A stretch of DNA of 64,000 bases. Origin: Zonotrichia leucophrys gambelii. Lineage: Eukaryota > Chordata > Aves > Passeriformes > Passerellidae. The notes beneath the pieces are model-generated. The model saw only the letters and a list, made by a program, of their open reading frames with translations, made no database searches and was not told the DNA's origin. This document shows, in pieces, positions 1-12,352 of this stretch (the stretch's first letter is position 1; every line of letters starts with the position of its first letter). The position numbers and the translations under genes were made by a program. The stretch covers positions 61,928,216 to 61,992,215 of the forward strand of contig NC_088171.1 of the NCBI RefSeq assembly GCF_028769735.1, given 5' to 3'.

Positions 1-589
1 TGCTTTTTTACACAAAATGATTCTTTAAAAAATATATAGCATGGTTCTATTCCTCCATGCAATATTTGTATATTTATTTTACTTTATTTTAATAAAATAA
101 AATAAATTTAGTTTATTGTCTAAAAGAGCAAAATATATAAAACTTCACATAGCTTTACTGATCGTTAATACTATAAAATGATTGCAAACATTAAAGGAAT
201 ACTGTCTCACAAATTATTATGGTTTGGTCTATTTTACATTTTATGCAGAGATTCTGATTTATGGAAAATTACAGAGATTTTCAAAAAACAGCTAGGATCT
301 TCATAAGAACATCTGTCAACCTATGTGAAAATAATTTGTTGAAGGATACATTTTCAATTAAATCATGTGCATTGCAATTTCCTCCTTCTTCCTCCCGTAT
401 ATTAGCTATGTAATACAGACACTTCAAACACATATATTTCACAAATGTTGCTGAATTTTATTCTTTCTGGTAAATTTGAGACATTTTAATTTATCTTATG
501 ATTAAAGCTTGCTATTCCTGTCCCTTTTTATTAGAGAAATAGGCAATCACCAATCATATGAAATTTAACAAGGGCAAAGTGCTGAATTC

Positions 590-1297
590 TGCACCTGGGA
601 TGAGGCACACCTGGATGTAGGGACTGAGGAATGAGAGGCTGGAGAGCAGCACTGTGCAAAGGGATGAGGAGGTCCTGGTTGATGTCAAGGTTAAATCTGA
701 GCCAGCAGGGTCAGCCCTGTCCTGGGGGCATCAGGCACAGCATCACAGCTGGGCAAGGGAGGGGATTGTCCCCTCTGCTCTGGGCTGTGGCAGCCTCACC
801 TCGAGTGCTGGGGGCAGCTTTGGTGCCACAATGTAAAAAGGACATTAAACTGTTAGAGAGTGTCCAAAGGAGAGCCATGGAGATGGAGAAGGGCCTTGGG
901 GGAAGCTGTGTGAGGAGCAGCTGAGGGCACTTGGTCTGTTCAGCCTGGAGGAGACAGCAGGGAGCCCTCATTGCAGCTTCCTTGTGAGGGGAAGAGGAGG
1001 GGCAGGCACTGATCTCCCTCTCTGGTTACCACTGACAGGACTTGAGGAAATGACACTGAGTCAGAGCAGGTTTAGGTTGGATATCAGGAAAATGTTCTTC
1101 ATCCAGAGGGTGGTTGGGCACTGGAACAGGCTCCCCAGGGAAGTGGTCACAGCACCAAGCCTGACAGAGTCCAAGACACATTTGGACAATGCTCTCAGGC
1201 ACTGGGTGTGATCCTTGTGATGTCCTGCACAAGGCCAAAAGCTGGACTCAATAACCTTCCAACTCAGGATATTTTACAATTCTGTGATTCTATAAAT
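590..1297 (+). mobile_element. CR1 LINE, 5'-truncated 3' end with degraded ORF2 C-terminus
   Basis: Translated fragments match the C-terminal end of CR1 ORF2. A block near 822-885 reads VPQCKKDIKLLESVQRRA. A block near 1060-1210 reads FRLDIRKMFFIQRVVGHWNR followed by LPREVV, a Ser-Leu segment and LDNALRHWV. The 3' tail ends in ATTCTGTGATTCTATA near 1279-1294, the octamer-type tail that CR1 elements carry in place of poly(A). Stops and frame changes between blocks show it is dead. It lies antisense to CDKAL1. The 5' boundary near 590 is approximate. The family assignment comes from recognised motifs and not from a search. Confidence 0.88.
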
Positions 1298-4200
1298 TAT
1301 GCAAAATTTATTCTGAAGACTTTTACATAGCAATTATTAATTTCAGGAAAAGCCTTCAGCACTTGCTCATTTTGAGGGTCCACAAATTTCGTATAGTTTG
1401 TTAAATGCTCTGTCTCACTTCTGATAGTTTTTTATATCTGAAATTCATGTAGAAATTTCGCAGTCTATATGAGGTGGGTACTTCCTATAACTGGTTAGGA
1501 AGACTGCTTAGGTCAAAACAATTTGTAGACCAAAATATCTAGCTGAATCTTGGCCTGTGGTATCAGCCATACTTCAAGTCAGATTGACACTAAATCAGAA
1601 ATAAAGTGATTGGTCATGAGGGATAGACTGGTTTTGAATATAGTTATTGCATCCAGTTACACAACCATATAAACCAGAATGAACTGCAAACTACAGCTTA
1701 GTAATGAAGTGTTATTTTAAAATATCTCTGTATCTGTATCTGTAGATATGTTAAGCCCAGAACATACATAAGCCCAGGACAAACCTGTCAGCAGGGCACT
1801 CTTTTCCTTTTTATGATCTGGTGAAGTTAATCTGTCTGCTGTACCACATACTACCAGCCTTGAAAGCACCAATTTTTCCAGCCTTAAAGAGGAACAGAAA
1901 GAGAAGTGCTGAAGAAGGTACAGTGGGGTACAAACTGCAAGGAGCAGTGCTCAGGTGCTTGCTGTGTGAGACAGACCACCTACAACACACAAATTCACTA
2001 GACACACAAAAAGTGCTCTCACTTTTAAATTTTCATCTATTTTTCAGTCCTCCACTCTACTTCCAGGTTTTCAGGAATTCCAGGTTCCAAGAGTGTTAGC
2101 CCAATGACCAGAGGTGCAGGTAGAGCAATGAAAACAGCGGAAGATAAAAGTTCCAGAGCACTCACTGTCCTCACTGACTGTGATGGCTTTGAGGGAGTTC
2201 ACTTGGATTATCAAAGACAAGATGAAGTTCAAGAAAGGGTCACCAAGAACCCACCTCAGGATATTTCAGTGTCCTTTCATTCCAAAGTATGTTGTATGGG
2301 CCATTATAAATGTTACATTATTTGCAAATGATGGACAAGCTTAGTTGCCTCAATGAAACAAATTAATTTGCTGTCTGTGTTAAGTTATAAAAAATTACAC
2401 CTAATCCACATTCTCATTTGAAGAAGTCTGGAATTTTGAAAATTTTCTGTTCTGATGCCTATATCCAGTTTCAGGGAATAAGTTGTTACTAATTACTACA
2501 GCTGCTGGCACTGTTTTTAGGTCTGAGCAGTCTGGATTTTAAAGTGAATTAAAATTCCAAACTGAAAAAGAGCATTTTGTTTCAGTTTTACATAAGTTAC
2601 ATAGATGTAATTCAAGCAAAAATTACAAAAATTACAAAAAGGCACAGTTAAGACTTCTTCCACGATTCTTCCACTTCATTATGAGCCAATGAACAGGACA
2701 GTAGAATAAAGAGTAGATTGGAGATAAAACTGTTTTCTCTAATAAAATCAAAGGCTATTCTACCTTATCTCTGAGAGTATCTTCCTTTCCTTCTATTCAG
2801 CTCAGGAGTATGTGGTGTTCAAAACCCCTGGTGCTATTTCAGCTTCCTTGCAACTAAAAATCTCACAATTCCATCAAGGTTTTCAGACTCAGAAGGAGGA
2901 TGGGAAATGAATGCTCATGGCCGCTACAAATCTTGGAGGACTGCACTTTCCAAAACTATTTTTTCATACAACATGTGTTCTGCACATGGCTGCAAGCATC
3001 AGTCCACAAAGTTGCATGATGTTAAAAGCAGTTTCATTATTCTTGCAAATTCTGTAACTATTTCTGGCCTGACAATGAAGTTCAGGAAGAACTCCCCTTC
3101 TTTCTCCTTATGTATATTCTCCATATTTTATTTTCCAATTACTTTTCTTAACAACATGGCCTAGACTGAACTCAGAGTTGTGCTTTACTTTAAGATGGTC
3201 TAATTTTCAACTTGGATTTGTATAAAGTTTGTGAGGAAGCTGTTAGTAATTTTTATTCCAACCAGTTTCTGCAGTTAAAAAAAAAAAAAAAGTAGAACAC
3301 CAACTAAGCTGGTTTCCTAAGTGCATTTCCAATCCTGCTTTGAATTTTGACTTGTTTTCTCAAGCAACATTGTTGTGCTCCTTGAAAGCACAAGACTTCT
3401 ATTTTACACCGGTGTAAGATTTAAGAGGCACAGCTCCAAGCTAGAGTAAAAATACTTTCGTCCTTTCTCAGGGGTCTGACTCTGCACTGTCCAGCTGTTA
3501 CTGTGCAATTTAACTCATTCCCCAGATTCAGCTATGAACTCAATTTTCAGCAGCTCCATAGGCAGACCATTTATAGCTCTCAAAAAGGGTTCAACCTATT
3601 TTAAAACCTACCAGCTCAACTGTCTCCCATAACAACAAAAACATATTTTCATTTCAGCGCCTGGTCATATAAGTGAAGGTGGTTTGAGCTTGAGCTGATT
3701 CTAGCTCTAAAATAAAATGTCTTTAAACACTTATAAAATTCTGTTTAGTAGTTTTGTCTAACCACAAAACCCCTATTCACAGGTAATTATGCTCCTTTGA
3801 ATTCATTGCAAAAAATTGAAGTTCTGGCTACATGCTGGAGTAGATTTAAAGATACAGCATAAAAGCAGTCAAATGTTTTGGCCATCTTCTAAACAGAGGA
3901 AAGGAAGAACCAGGCTTTCATAGATCAACCAATTTATAGAGTTACTGGAAAAAAACAGGGAGGAAATAATCCAAAACTATTTCAAGCATCTAGAAGATAA
4001 CAAAAGGAAACAACATTGATATGGCACTAACCAACAGACACACCAATCAAAATAAAACCCATCAAAGAATAACTGGGTTTACAGATGAGAGAATTCATAG
4101 CTATCAATGGTTTGTAGGGCTTTCTGCAGTACCTCACATGTTGTTCTCATAAAAATCACAAGGGAACATGGATGTAAATAAAACTACTAGAAAGCAACTT

Positions 4201-5479
4201 GATGGAAAATGTTAGCTTGGAATACTACCGCAGCTCAGTGATAAATATGGAGAACTATATATTGTTTTTTTCTTCATGCTCCACATTTCCCTCCAGCCTT
4301 CACATTTTAACTCCCTGGTCCCAAAGTTGTCATGAAAATATTCACTCAGGTTTTTGTTCCAGCAGAACAGCAAACAGCAAATAAAAGTGCACTGCTGAAG
4401 AACAAATTGTAGTACAGAGGTTCAGCAGACAAACTCAGACATTAATCAGTCTTGGCTTCTCTTACACACGAAGAACATTTTGCATGTTACACCATGCATT
4501 ATTGCATGTGCTGGGGAGGGGAGATGTGTGTCAGGGGCAAGAACCTTAGATACACCAGGAGCAGTTATCACAGCTGCATCCAATTTCTGGGGCATGTAAT
4601 TCCAGTTAGTCACAGCACTTAACAGGGGAGCTCACAGTGGTGATACACTGGAGTAACATTACTGCTGAATAAGTGATGTTGTTTCTTTTTTTTACTTGCT
4701 TTTCTTTTCTCCCACCTTATGATCTCCACAGCATTCCTCTTTAATTTTAGAAGAATATTCCTACATAATCCCATTGCATGATCTTTGGATTGGCCACCAT
4801 TACTCTGATGCAAGAAGTATTACTGATTCTGCTATGTCTGTGAGAATTAGAAATGAGATGGTACCTTCCTGTCTGGGCATTTAAATCACATTAACTAATC
4901 AAGTCCACCTGAGGTTGCACTCTCTCAACCTTCAAGTGCTTAACCGTGCCATTGCTTTTGACATGTATCCCATGAAACCTTATCAAGTTATTTCTAAATC
5001 CATATTGGACAGCAGATGAATTCTTTCCTTGCTTTAGCTGTGACCCTGGCCTCCCCAAGCACCTTGTGCCCCATCACTACCCACCTAAAGCCTGAAACAT
5101 TTGCTCAAAGGCAAGAGTGGTCATCAGTTGTCATCCTTCCTCACTGTCTGCTTAACAGGTACCTTACCAGCCTTTTCTTTGATGGGACATCTACAAGGTC
5201 CACTTGTGCTCCTTTCCTTTGGAGCTCTGAACATGGCTAAAGGTGCCCCTTGCACAAGCAATGCTATTCCATTTGCTACCCAGACACCTGAAGTTAAAAA
5301 ATGCTGAAGCAGAGGACCACTAATATTGCCTGATGCAGGAGTGAGTGGTTATTTTTCAGTGAGGCTGGGACAGTTTGGCAACATTTGGAAAATCATGCCT
5401 TTTGAATAGGTAAGAGCACATGAATTTCCACAGAAGATTCAGCTGCTTGTGAGCAGAGATTCAGAACTACAAAACCTAT

Positions 5480-5568
5480 ATCCATCCATCCATCCATCCA
5501 TCCATCCATCCATCCATCCATCCATCCATCCATCCATCCATCCATCCATCCATCCATCCATCCATCCA
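5480..5568. repeat. (ATCC)n tetranucleotide microsatellite, about 22 perfect units
   Basis: There are 89 bp of uninterrupted ATCC on the plus strand (GGAT on the transcribed-sense strand). The array looks perfect over its whole length and is likely length-variable between individuals. The open frames across it (Ser-Ile-His-Pro or Met-Asp-Gly-Trp repeats) are artefacts of the repeat. Confidence 0.98.
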
Positions 5569-6002
5569 AGGAGGCAAACATCACACTCTATCTACTGGCA
5601 CTCAAGAATGCCTCTTTCTAGTGCCTTGCAGAATTCTAATCAAAGAGAGATATGGTGGATCTGCAGCCACCCAGTTATGAAGGGGTGCCATGAAACTTCT
5701 TGGAGATGTCCCAGAGGGAAGTAAAAGTAAAGCAGTCTAAGAAACATAAGTAGCCATTATGGAATAAAGGCCACAAAATTTTTGCTCCCACAGAGATGAT
5801 CAAATACAACTTGTCTGGCAGACAGCAGTGAGGTGTATATTGTATTATGCTATCCTTATGGAAAAAAATCTCTTAGTGCATTATGTGTATGAGCACAGAT
5901 CTAAGTGATGGTTTGATTAAATGGAGAGGGATACAAGGCCTGATCACTGATATTTATTTCTCCTAATAATGGTGAGTGTACTGACAGTGTGCTAGGTTTC
6001 TA

Positions 6003-6329
6003 ACTCTTCAGGGTGACTGAGCAGCTGCAGCAGCTGCCTCTGGCCAGCTCTGTATACTCAGCATGATGCCACATGGTGTGGAATACTCCTTTGGCCAGCT
6101 TGGGGCAACTGCCCCAGCTGTGCAGCCTCCCAGCTTCTGTGCCCCTCCAGCCTTCTTGCTGCCAGGGCATGAGGAGCTGAGAAGTCCTTGACTTGCTGTA
6201 AACACTATTTAACAACAACCAGGAATATCATGTAGTGGTATCAACATGATTCTCATATTAAATCCAAAACACAGCACTATACCAGCTACTAGGAAGAAAA
6301 TTAACTCTATTCCAGCCAAAACCAGGACA
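6003..6329 (+). mobile_element. ERVL-type LTR fragment (3' part of an avian endogenous retrovirus LTR)
   Basis: The stretch resembles the 3' half of a common avian ERVL LTR as I remember it. It includes a GGCCAGCTCTGT segment near 6041, a CCTCCAGCCTTCTTGCTGCC segment near 6144, and a terminal part reading GCACTATACCAGCTACTAGG (about 6272-6291) and ending CCAGCCAAAACCAGGACA at 6329, with the expected CA end. The left boundary is unclear. TGTGCTAGGTTTC at 5988-6000 might be a decayed LTR start, but no matching 5-bp target duplications flank that choice. No internal retroviral genes are present. Confidence 0.7.
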
Positions 6330-9300
6330 GTTAGGAAGTGAATTTGTTATTCACCTCAGTGCAATAAGCATAGTGCTTAATACAACTAATACGGAGAGAA
6401 AAAATTAATAAGACACTTCAGAGGAATTAAAGGAAACGTTCAATAGTTGACTGACACAATTTTCTAGCTTGAAGCAATGTAATTATCTGGTGATAGAAAG
6501 AAAGAGAAGAGGAATGAGAAAGTGAATATATAATTGAAACTGAATTTCTTACACTATTAAAAATATGTACAGAAAAATTAGAATCCACACTGCAGGTGAT
6601 AGCAGTGTAATCATGAAGCTGCAGTCACAGTACTGCCCTCAAAACAGCTACTATCTCCTATTCTCAGGTAATTCTACCTTGCTAAGATACTTATTTTCAA
6701 AATGGCTGTTTTCTAATGTATTTTCCAAGTGACAGAAGTCAAGTTGATCCTGAGATGATAATCTCCCCTAATGTTTCAGAAATTGTGATGGACCAAATCA
6801 AGAACAGAGAAAAGTCCCCACATGAGTAATAACTGCCTTGAAAAAGTAAAGATCAGAGAAGTTATCAAAAATATAAGGTATTACATGCTCTTCATTTTAG
6901 AGAAAAAAGTAACTTTCACACTTAGAATTATTCTGATCCTTTGCAATGCAGCTAAATATGAGTTCCCTACCAGACACTTCTGAGTCATGTTCTAGTTTAA
7001 CTAGAATCTGTAATTTGAGTTATGCAGTTATCAGCATTATCACTTTTACAAGCAAACACAGCAAGGAAATTGAGAAATTCAGATACATAATAACAATAAT
7101 AGCAGCAAAAATAGCATTTTATCATTAACACATTTCAGAGTGAGAATTTTCAACCCACTGGACATAAGGAGCATCCAGACTCATATCTGAAATAGCGCAT
7201 GGAAAAAATGGGGGCAAAGGAAAGAAAAAACAATTGGGTAGCATTTAAGTTCTGGACAACGTCTTGGCTCATTTACCATGCCCATGACTCAGCATTACCA
7301 TAATTGCTTCTTAAAAAAAAAAATCATGTCTAGGTCTGTTTTGACTTTTCTCTATACTGGAAAGAGTGTTTGTGGTAAGCATAATCTAATTGATGGTTAT
7401 TAAATGATGAGACCATTCAGACAGATGTCTGATTCTCCATGGATATTTTTTCTCCAGGAGAAATAAGAAAGGCCTGCAGCCTTAGCTGTCTTTTCTGAAT
7501 TTATGGTGGCAGAAATGTCCATCTGGATTAGTGTCATCTGCCCTTCTAGCAAAATATTGGTGCCTGTAAGGCTTTCAGAGATAAATTATCTATGTGGAGG
7601 GATGATTCCATGTTGACCTACTGATTGTTTTTTCTATTCAAATAATCTCAAATGAGGATTTTCTCCCAAAAGGCAATTATATTTAAGATCATCATCAAAA
7701 CCATCCACTAAAAATATATAAGTACTAAATATTACCATGCTTCATACTCTACAGATTGTCTCTAGAAGTGGTAAAGTCTTCCAAAAAAAGCTAATCTAAA
7801 AGGAACTGACAGGACAAGTATGTTATTATTGCAGCTGTGATACTTGGGCAGAATCACCAAAGCCATCTTGAGTCAGAGCTGCTGAAGAGGAACTCACTAA
7901 AATGGAGCAGTTTGCAACTAGCAATGGATTTGTCCACTGCAGAAGTATATAAAAGCCGAAATAACATAGCAAATATAGTCAGCCTTCAGAAAAACAAAAA
8001 AGAAGAAAAGAAGAATAAGAGTTGTCAAATAACTTGCTCACAGATTCAGCATCTGTTCTTAAACAGATATTTAAAAAACATCTGTACAGACAAAATTCTT
8101 TTCCCATATAGAAATGCTACCAACAGATCCACTGCAGTGGATACTGTCATGAACACTCGTGGAAGCACCAAGCCCCCAAGTGCAGCCTGGTGATCCAGTG
8201 CACACTGAGGCTCTTGCACGGACCAGCTGTGTCCAGTGCATGTGCTATTTCTTACCCAATGCAAATGCAATAAAATCCATTCATTAATGTGGATAATATT
8301 TCATTAAAAGATGAAAGGGTCAGAGTGCATAACGTGGATAGTTGTGTGCTACTTTCCTTTTCCTAGCAGAGAAACATAAGTTACTCTAAGCAAGAAATAA
8401 CAAATAAAATGCCTGTCCATTTCTGGTAATGCAGGAAAGACCATCAGCTGCTGTCTAGAAGTAATGTGAATATAAAACATAGGAGATTAGCACAAGCTCT
8501 TCCTGCTCTGTTTGACTAGTTGCTCTCCATTTCTACTAAGAGATAAAAGAACAAAGGATCTCATAACACAGGATTTTTGAAGGACTACAGGGAGAAAAAA
8601 AAAGAAAAAAAGAGAAACAAAATCTATTAATTACAGATTTTCATCAGCCCTGGATTAGAGGCCCCATCTTCTTTGAAGGTTCTATTTCACTGAAAGCAAT
8701 AAGTACTAGTGCTACAAATAAGAAGAAAGAATGTAAAACTGGGTTAAATTGACAATTACCATTTTCCAAGTAATACTTCTAACTACAGACCAGCTAATGT
8801 TCTTTTAATAATTTATCTCTTTGCAGATTGTCTTCCTATAAGTACCCAGTTAAACAGAATGAGTAAATTAAGGTCTCTGCACCTCCTGTGAAAATGGCAT
8901 GCTTAAGAACTTGTGCATAGGAATACAAACCTGAAACACAAACCAATGTTTTGATTTTTAAACTTCCTACCCACCAAAAATTACATTTCTGAACCTTTTT
9001 TCATATATCAAAATATCTAAAAAGCCTTCAAGACTAAGACAAATAATTCAACCATGTGAGTTGCTTACACTAAGGAGACTACTTCAACAGCAAGCATTTA
9101 CATTTGAAAACTTACAATTCCCCATTATGAGATAGTCTATAATAAATGAATAAACTGCTCAAGCTTACTACACTAAACAGCAAACTGAAAAAGCGAGATA
9201 CAATCTTATTTTATGTCTCCAGCAGCTGACACATCCTATGGAATTCATGGTACATACTGAGAGTAAACAGAGATACTTTGTTTAGCTTTCAGACACATAA

Positions 9301-9686
9301 GCAAAGGAATACAAGTTCCAATATATTGCTTTGACTTTGTGTTGGTATACCAGGATACATAAATTGAAAGAAATAGGTTTTTCATTTAAATTGATTTACA
9401 TTGCTGGCTGACTTTCATTCTTACACTGAAAGGAAATATAAATGTTATTTATGCCCACAAAAATGATACAGTAATGAGTTGAATTACTACAGGCATCAAT
9501 CTTGTATACTTTCCTGTTTTGAGATTCAGATTACAAAAATAACAAATTCAATTTTTTTGAAATAAATCAAACCATGCCTTCTGATATGATTGCTATCATT
9601 ATTGCTTATAAATAGCTATTTATATCTAGCAAAATACAATCAATAGCCATGTACCTACTTTATAAAAACAGTTTGGAACTTAAGAT

Positions 9687-10545
9687 GGAGAGGGAGGGGG
9701 AGGGAGGGAGGGAGGGAGGGAGGGAGGAGGAGGGAGGGAGGGAGGGGGAGGAGAAGGGAGGAAGGAAGGGAGGAAGGGAGGAAGGAAGGAAAGGGAGGGA
9801 AGGAAGGAAGGAAGGAAGGAAGGAAGGAAGGAAGGAAGGAAGGAAGAAGGAAGGAAGGAAGGAAGGAAGGAAGGAAGGAAGGAAGGAAGGAAGGAAGGAA
9901 GGAAGGAAGGAAGGAAGGAAGGAAGGAAGGAAGGAAGGAAGGAAGGAAGGAGAAGGAAGGAAGGAAGGAAGGAAGGAAGGAAGAAGGAAGGAAGGAAGGA
10001 AGGAAGGAAGGAAGGAAGGAAGGAAGTGGCGGAAGGAAGGAAGGAAGGAAGGAAGTGGCGGAAGGAAGTGGCGGAAGGAATGGCGGAAGGAAGTGCGGAA
10101 GGAAGTGGCGGAAGGAAGTGGCGGAAGGAAGTGGCGGAAGGAAGTGGCGGAAGGAAGTGGCGGAAGGAAGTGGCGGAAGGAAGTGGCGGAAGGAAGGAAG
10201 TGGCGGAAGGAAGGAAGTGGCGGAAGGAAGGAAGGAAGGAAGGAAGTGGCGAAGGAAGGAAGGAAGGAAGGAAGGAAGGAAGGAAGGAAGGAAGTGGCGG
10301 AAGGAAGGAAGTGCGAAGGAAGGAAGTGCGGAAGGAAGGAAGTGGCGGAAGGAAGGAAGTGGCGGAAGGAAGGAAGGAAGTGGCGGAAGGAAGGAAGGAA
10401 GGAAGGAAGGAAGTGGCGGAAGGAAGGAAGGAAGGAAGGAAGGAAGGAAGGAAGGAAGGAAGGAAGGAAGGAAGGAAGGAAGGAAGGAAGGAAGGAAGGA
10501 AGGAAGGAAGGAAGGAAGGAAGGAAGGAAGGAAGGAAGGAAGGAA
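9687..10545. repeat. GGAA/GGGA polypurine tract with nested 13-bp (TGGCG-containing) minisatellite
   Basis: From 9687 to 10026 the plus strand is 340 nt of pure purine: first GGGA/GGAG repeats, then (GGAA)n with rare lost bases. From 10027 to 10417 the GGAA array is broken about 22 times by TGGCG (three times by TGCG). Seven consecutive units at 10106-10200 have a 13-bp period (TGGCGGAAGGAAG). From 10418 to 10545 it returns to pure GGAA. On the CDKAL1-sense strand it is a polypyrimidine UUCC tract that begins 469 nt past the exon C 5' splice site. Long open frames of Gly-Arg-Lys-Glu or Leu-Pro-Ser-Phe repeats here are artefacts. Confidence 0.98.
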
Positions 10546-11014
10546 TTAAACTAATGGCCTTTAACCTGCAGGCTGAAGGAAGTAAATGAGCAGTGCATAA
10601 GGGCAGTCTCAAGAAAGTGGCCTGTGAATTTAATATTTGACAACTAAATCAGAGATTATCACTGTTATTAATTCTTTGTATAATTATTCACAATAAGCTT
10701 GAGAATGCTGGAGTCACAGAAGTCTTAAAATGGAAAATATTACTATGTGTAAACAATCAGCTACTACTCTTGGTAGTCATTTACCCCAAACTTGATAGAA
10801 AGCAGACAAGATCTTCAGTGTAACCACAGTATTACCCTTCCTCACAATCTGAACAGTCATTTATATATGAAAACACATTCAGTGGTCTAACCTAGCATCA
10901 TTTCCCTTACCAGGCTGAAAAAATCCTTCACTTGAATGTGGCACAGTTCTGCAGAAAATGTACATTTTTATGTACATGCTTTATGTATTAAAGCCGTCTG
11001 AAAATGCATCTTAC

Positions 11015-11195
11015 CACTGCAGCTGGAACTTGAGGCATTTTTGCAGCTGGGGTTCCTGGACGTGGGTAGAATTGATTAATAAACAAGCTTGGAAACCTAT
11101 ACAGTTCTACAAGTTTCATAGTTTCTTGAAAATCTTCATCTGTCTCTCCTGGAAATCCACAGATGATGTCTGTAGCAATTGTTATTCCAGGCACT
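11015..11195 (-). CDS. CDKAL1: CDKAL1 internal exon C (end of radical SAM core)
   Basis: This 181-nt minus-strand exon supplies the third base of the split Lys codon and then 60 codons. It starts [20 protein letters not shown] and includes [18 protein letters not shown] before ending [18 protein letters not shown] and the YxxRPGTPAA block are two of the most conserved methylthiotransferase motifs. They form late strands and helices of the radical SAM core, just before the linker to the TRAM RNA-binding domain. The acceptor is CTTCCTTTACAG and the donor is GTG|GTAAGA. The following intron is phase 0. A GTG codon at the start of the open frame could be mistaken for an initiation codon, but the splice acceptor and the join with exon B show it is an internal Val. 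Exons A, B and C give 164 continuous residues of a protein of roughly 580. Confidence 0.98.
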
Positions 11196-12267
11196 CTGTA
11201 AAGGAAGTAGAAAGAAACACTTAACTGAGGACTGGGTTAACTGAGCAAGTAGAAGTCTTGCTCCTTAAAAGCTAGTGTACATAGACATATAACCCTCAAC
11301 TTTATCTATAGAAATTGAGACCTACAAGGATCTTGGGGGAAAAAAAGATTTTAACACCATTGTTTGGTAATGAGAAATGCATTTGGTGCTCAGCTGAGAG
11401 CACAGTAATAGAAGATACTGCAGCAAATACTGGATTAGGATTGTGACAGAAGAGTGAAAACATCTGGATCAATTCTTCCTTCAATCAAATTTAGAGGTAA
11501 TCAGAACACCTTGTTACTTCTTGAATTCTGATTGCTTAATCCATAAAATGCAAACCTTTTGAGACTCAGTCACTAGAAAATGTCAACTATTTAATGTTTT
11601 ATAAGGCTGCTATCAAAGTAGAACAGGGTATCTGAAAGAGGGGCTGGCATGCCATATCACCTAGCAAATTTAACAAAATTGGCTCAGGAGCCAAAAATAC
11701 ATCTTTAGTTACAACTTAAAAATTAACTCAGTATTCTAAAACATCAGCCTATGCCTTGCTTTAAAAGGAAAACAAAATACTTAAGTTTGCATGCACAGGC
11801 AGTGAGTTCTCTTGTTATTTAAGCAATGCCAACATTTCCTAACCGTTCCCCTTGGACTGAATATGCAGATCCCTCACGCACACCAGGTTAAGGCAGCACA
11901 GCTGACAGAGACAGCCCACAGGCACAGAAGGACGCACAGGAGAGGGTGAAGTTAGGGGGCTCCAGTTGAAATTGTACCACTACTGCCATCCTGGACATGG
12001 TGGGAACATGCCATGAACACTTTCCCCAGTAGACACTGGAGCAGCCATCAAGGCCTGCACCCAGGCTGAGCTTTGTGTACAGTGGGAATAATGATAAGCA
12101 TCTTCTGGAGAGAGGCAGAAACACATAGTGCTCAGCGCTCCCTCTTGACACAGATGAGACTGCTTCCACAATGCAGAGTTCACCCCACACTGCAAGTAAC
12201 AATGATAAACTGCAGGAAATATTGGAGAAAATTAAGAATTCCATATAAATATTGGTGGTATCTAACT

Positions 12268-12352
12268 TGGAACTGGCCCTGTTTCAAGGAGGGGGAGTAG
12301 ATGAGATGTCTTCCAGAGGTCCCTTCCAATCTAAATAATACTACAGCTCTTA
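12268..12352 (+). mobile_element. CR1 LINE 3'-terminal remnant
   Basis: The sequence around 12283-12335 (GTTTCAAGGAGGGGG ... GATGAGATGTC ... CAGAGGTCCCTTCCAATCTA) matches the widespread CR1 3' UTR pattern that reads roughly 'tggactagatgatctccagaggtcccttccaacct'. The usual terminal octamers are degraded to AATAATACTAC. No ORF2 sequence was recognised upstream, so this is a very short 5'-truncated copy or the end of a heavily decayed one. Confidence 0.68.

Larger units (their letters stand above)
1..11014 (-). other. CDKAL1: CDKAL1 intron downstream of exon C (partial, at least 11 kb, phase 0)
   Basis: This intron starts with GTAAGA at 11014 and continues past the left edge of the window. It includes the long GGAA tract only 0.47 kb into the intron, an ERVL-type LTR fragment (about 6.0-6.3 kb), an (ATCC)n microsatellite (5.5 kb) and a CR1 3' end (0.6-1.3 kb). 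I looked for the next exon, expected to begin with a Lys-rich stretch leading to the TRAM domain, and did not find it. Between 1300 and 5400, and between 6330 and 9680, I see nothing I can name. Confidence 0.9.

Noticed and set aside
984..1211. 75-codon plus-strand open frame
   Set aside because: It is the C-terminal remnant of CR1 ORF2, frame-broken upstream.
5393..5724. Met-Asp-Gly-Trp and Ser-Ile-His-Pro repeat proteins
   Set aside because: Artefacts of translating the (ATCC)n microsatellite.
5988..6329. Complete LTR starting at TGTGCTAGGTTTC
   Set aside because: The flanks GACAG and GTTAG do not match as a target duplication, so only the 3' part of the LTR is claimed.
8140..8280. Segment ending in AATAAAATCC that could be a processed retrocopy
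   Set aside because: No poly(A) tail, no target duplication and no recognised protein in any frame.
9649..10612. Open frames of 164-310 codons on both strands, rich in Gly-Arg-Lys-Glu or Leu-Pro-Ser-Phe
   Set aside because: They are forced by the tetranucleotide GGAA/TTCC repeat and not by coding selection. They disappear outside the array.
10988..11194. A free-standing small gene starting at the GTG or Met before [17 protein letters not shown]
   Set aside because: The sequence is an internal CDKAL1 exon with a clear splice acceptor and donor. The apparent start is an internal Val codon and the tail beyond 11015 is intron.
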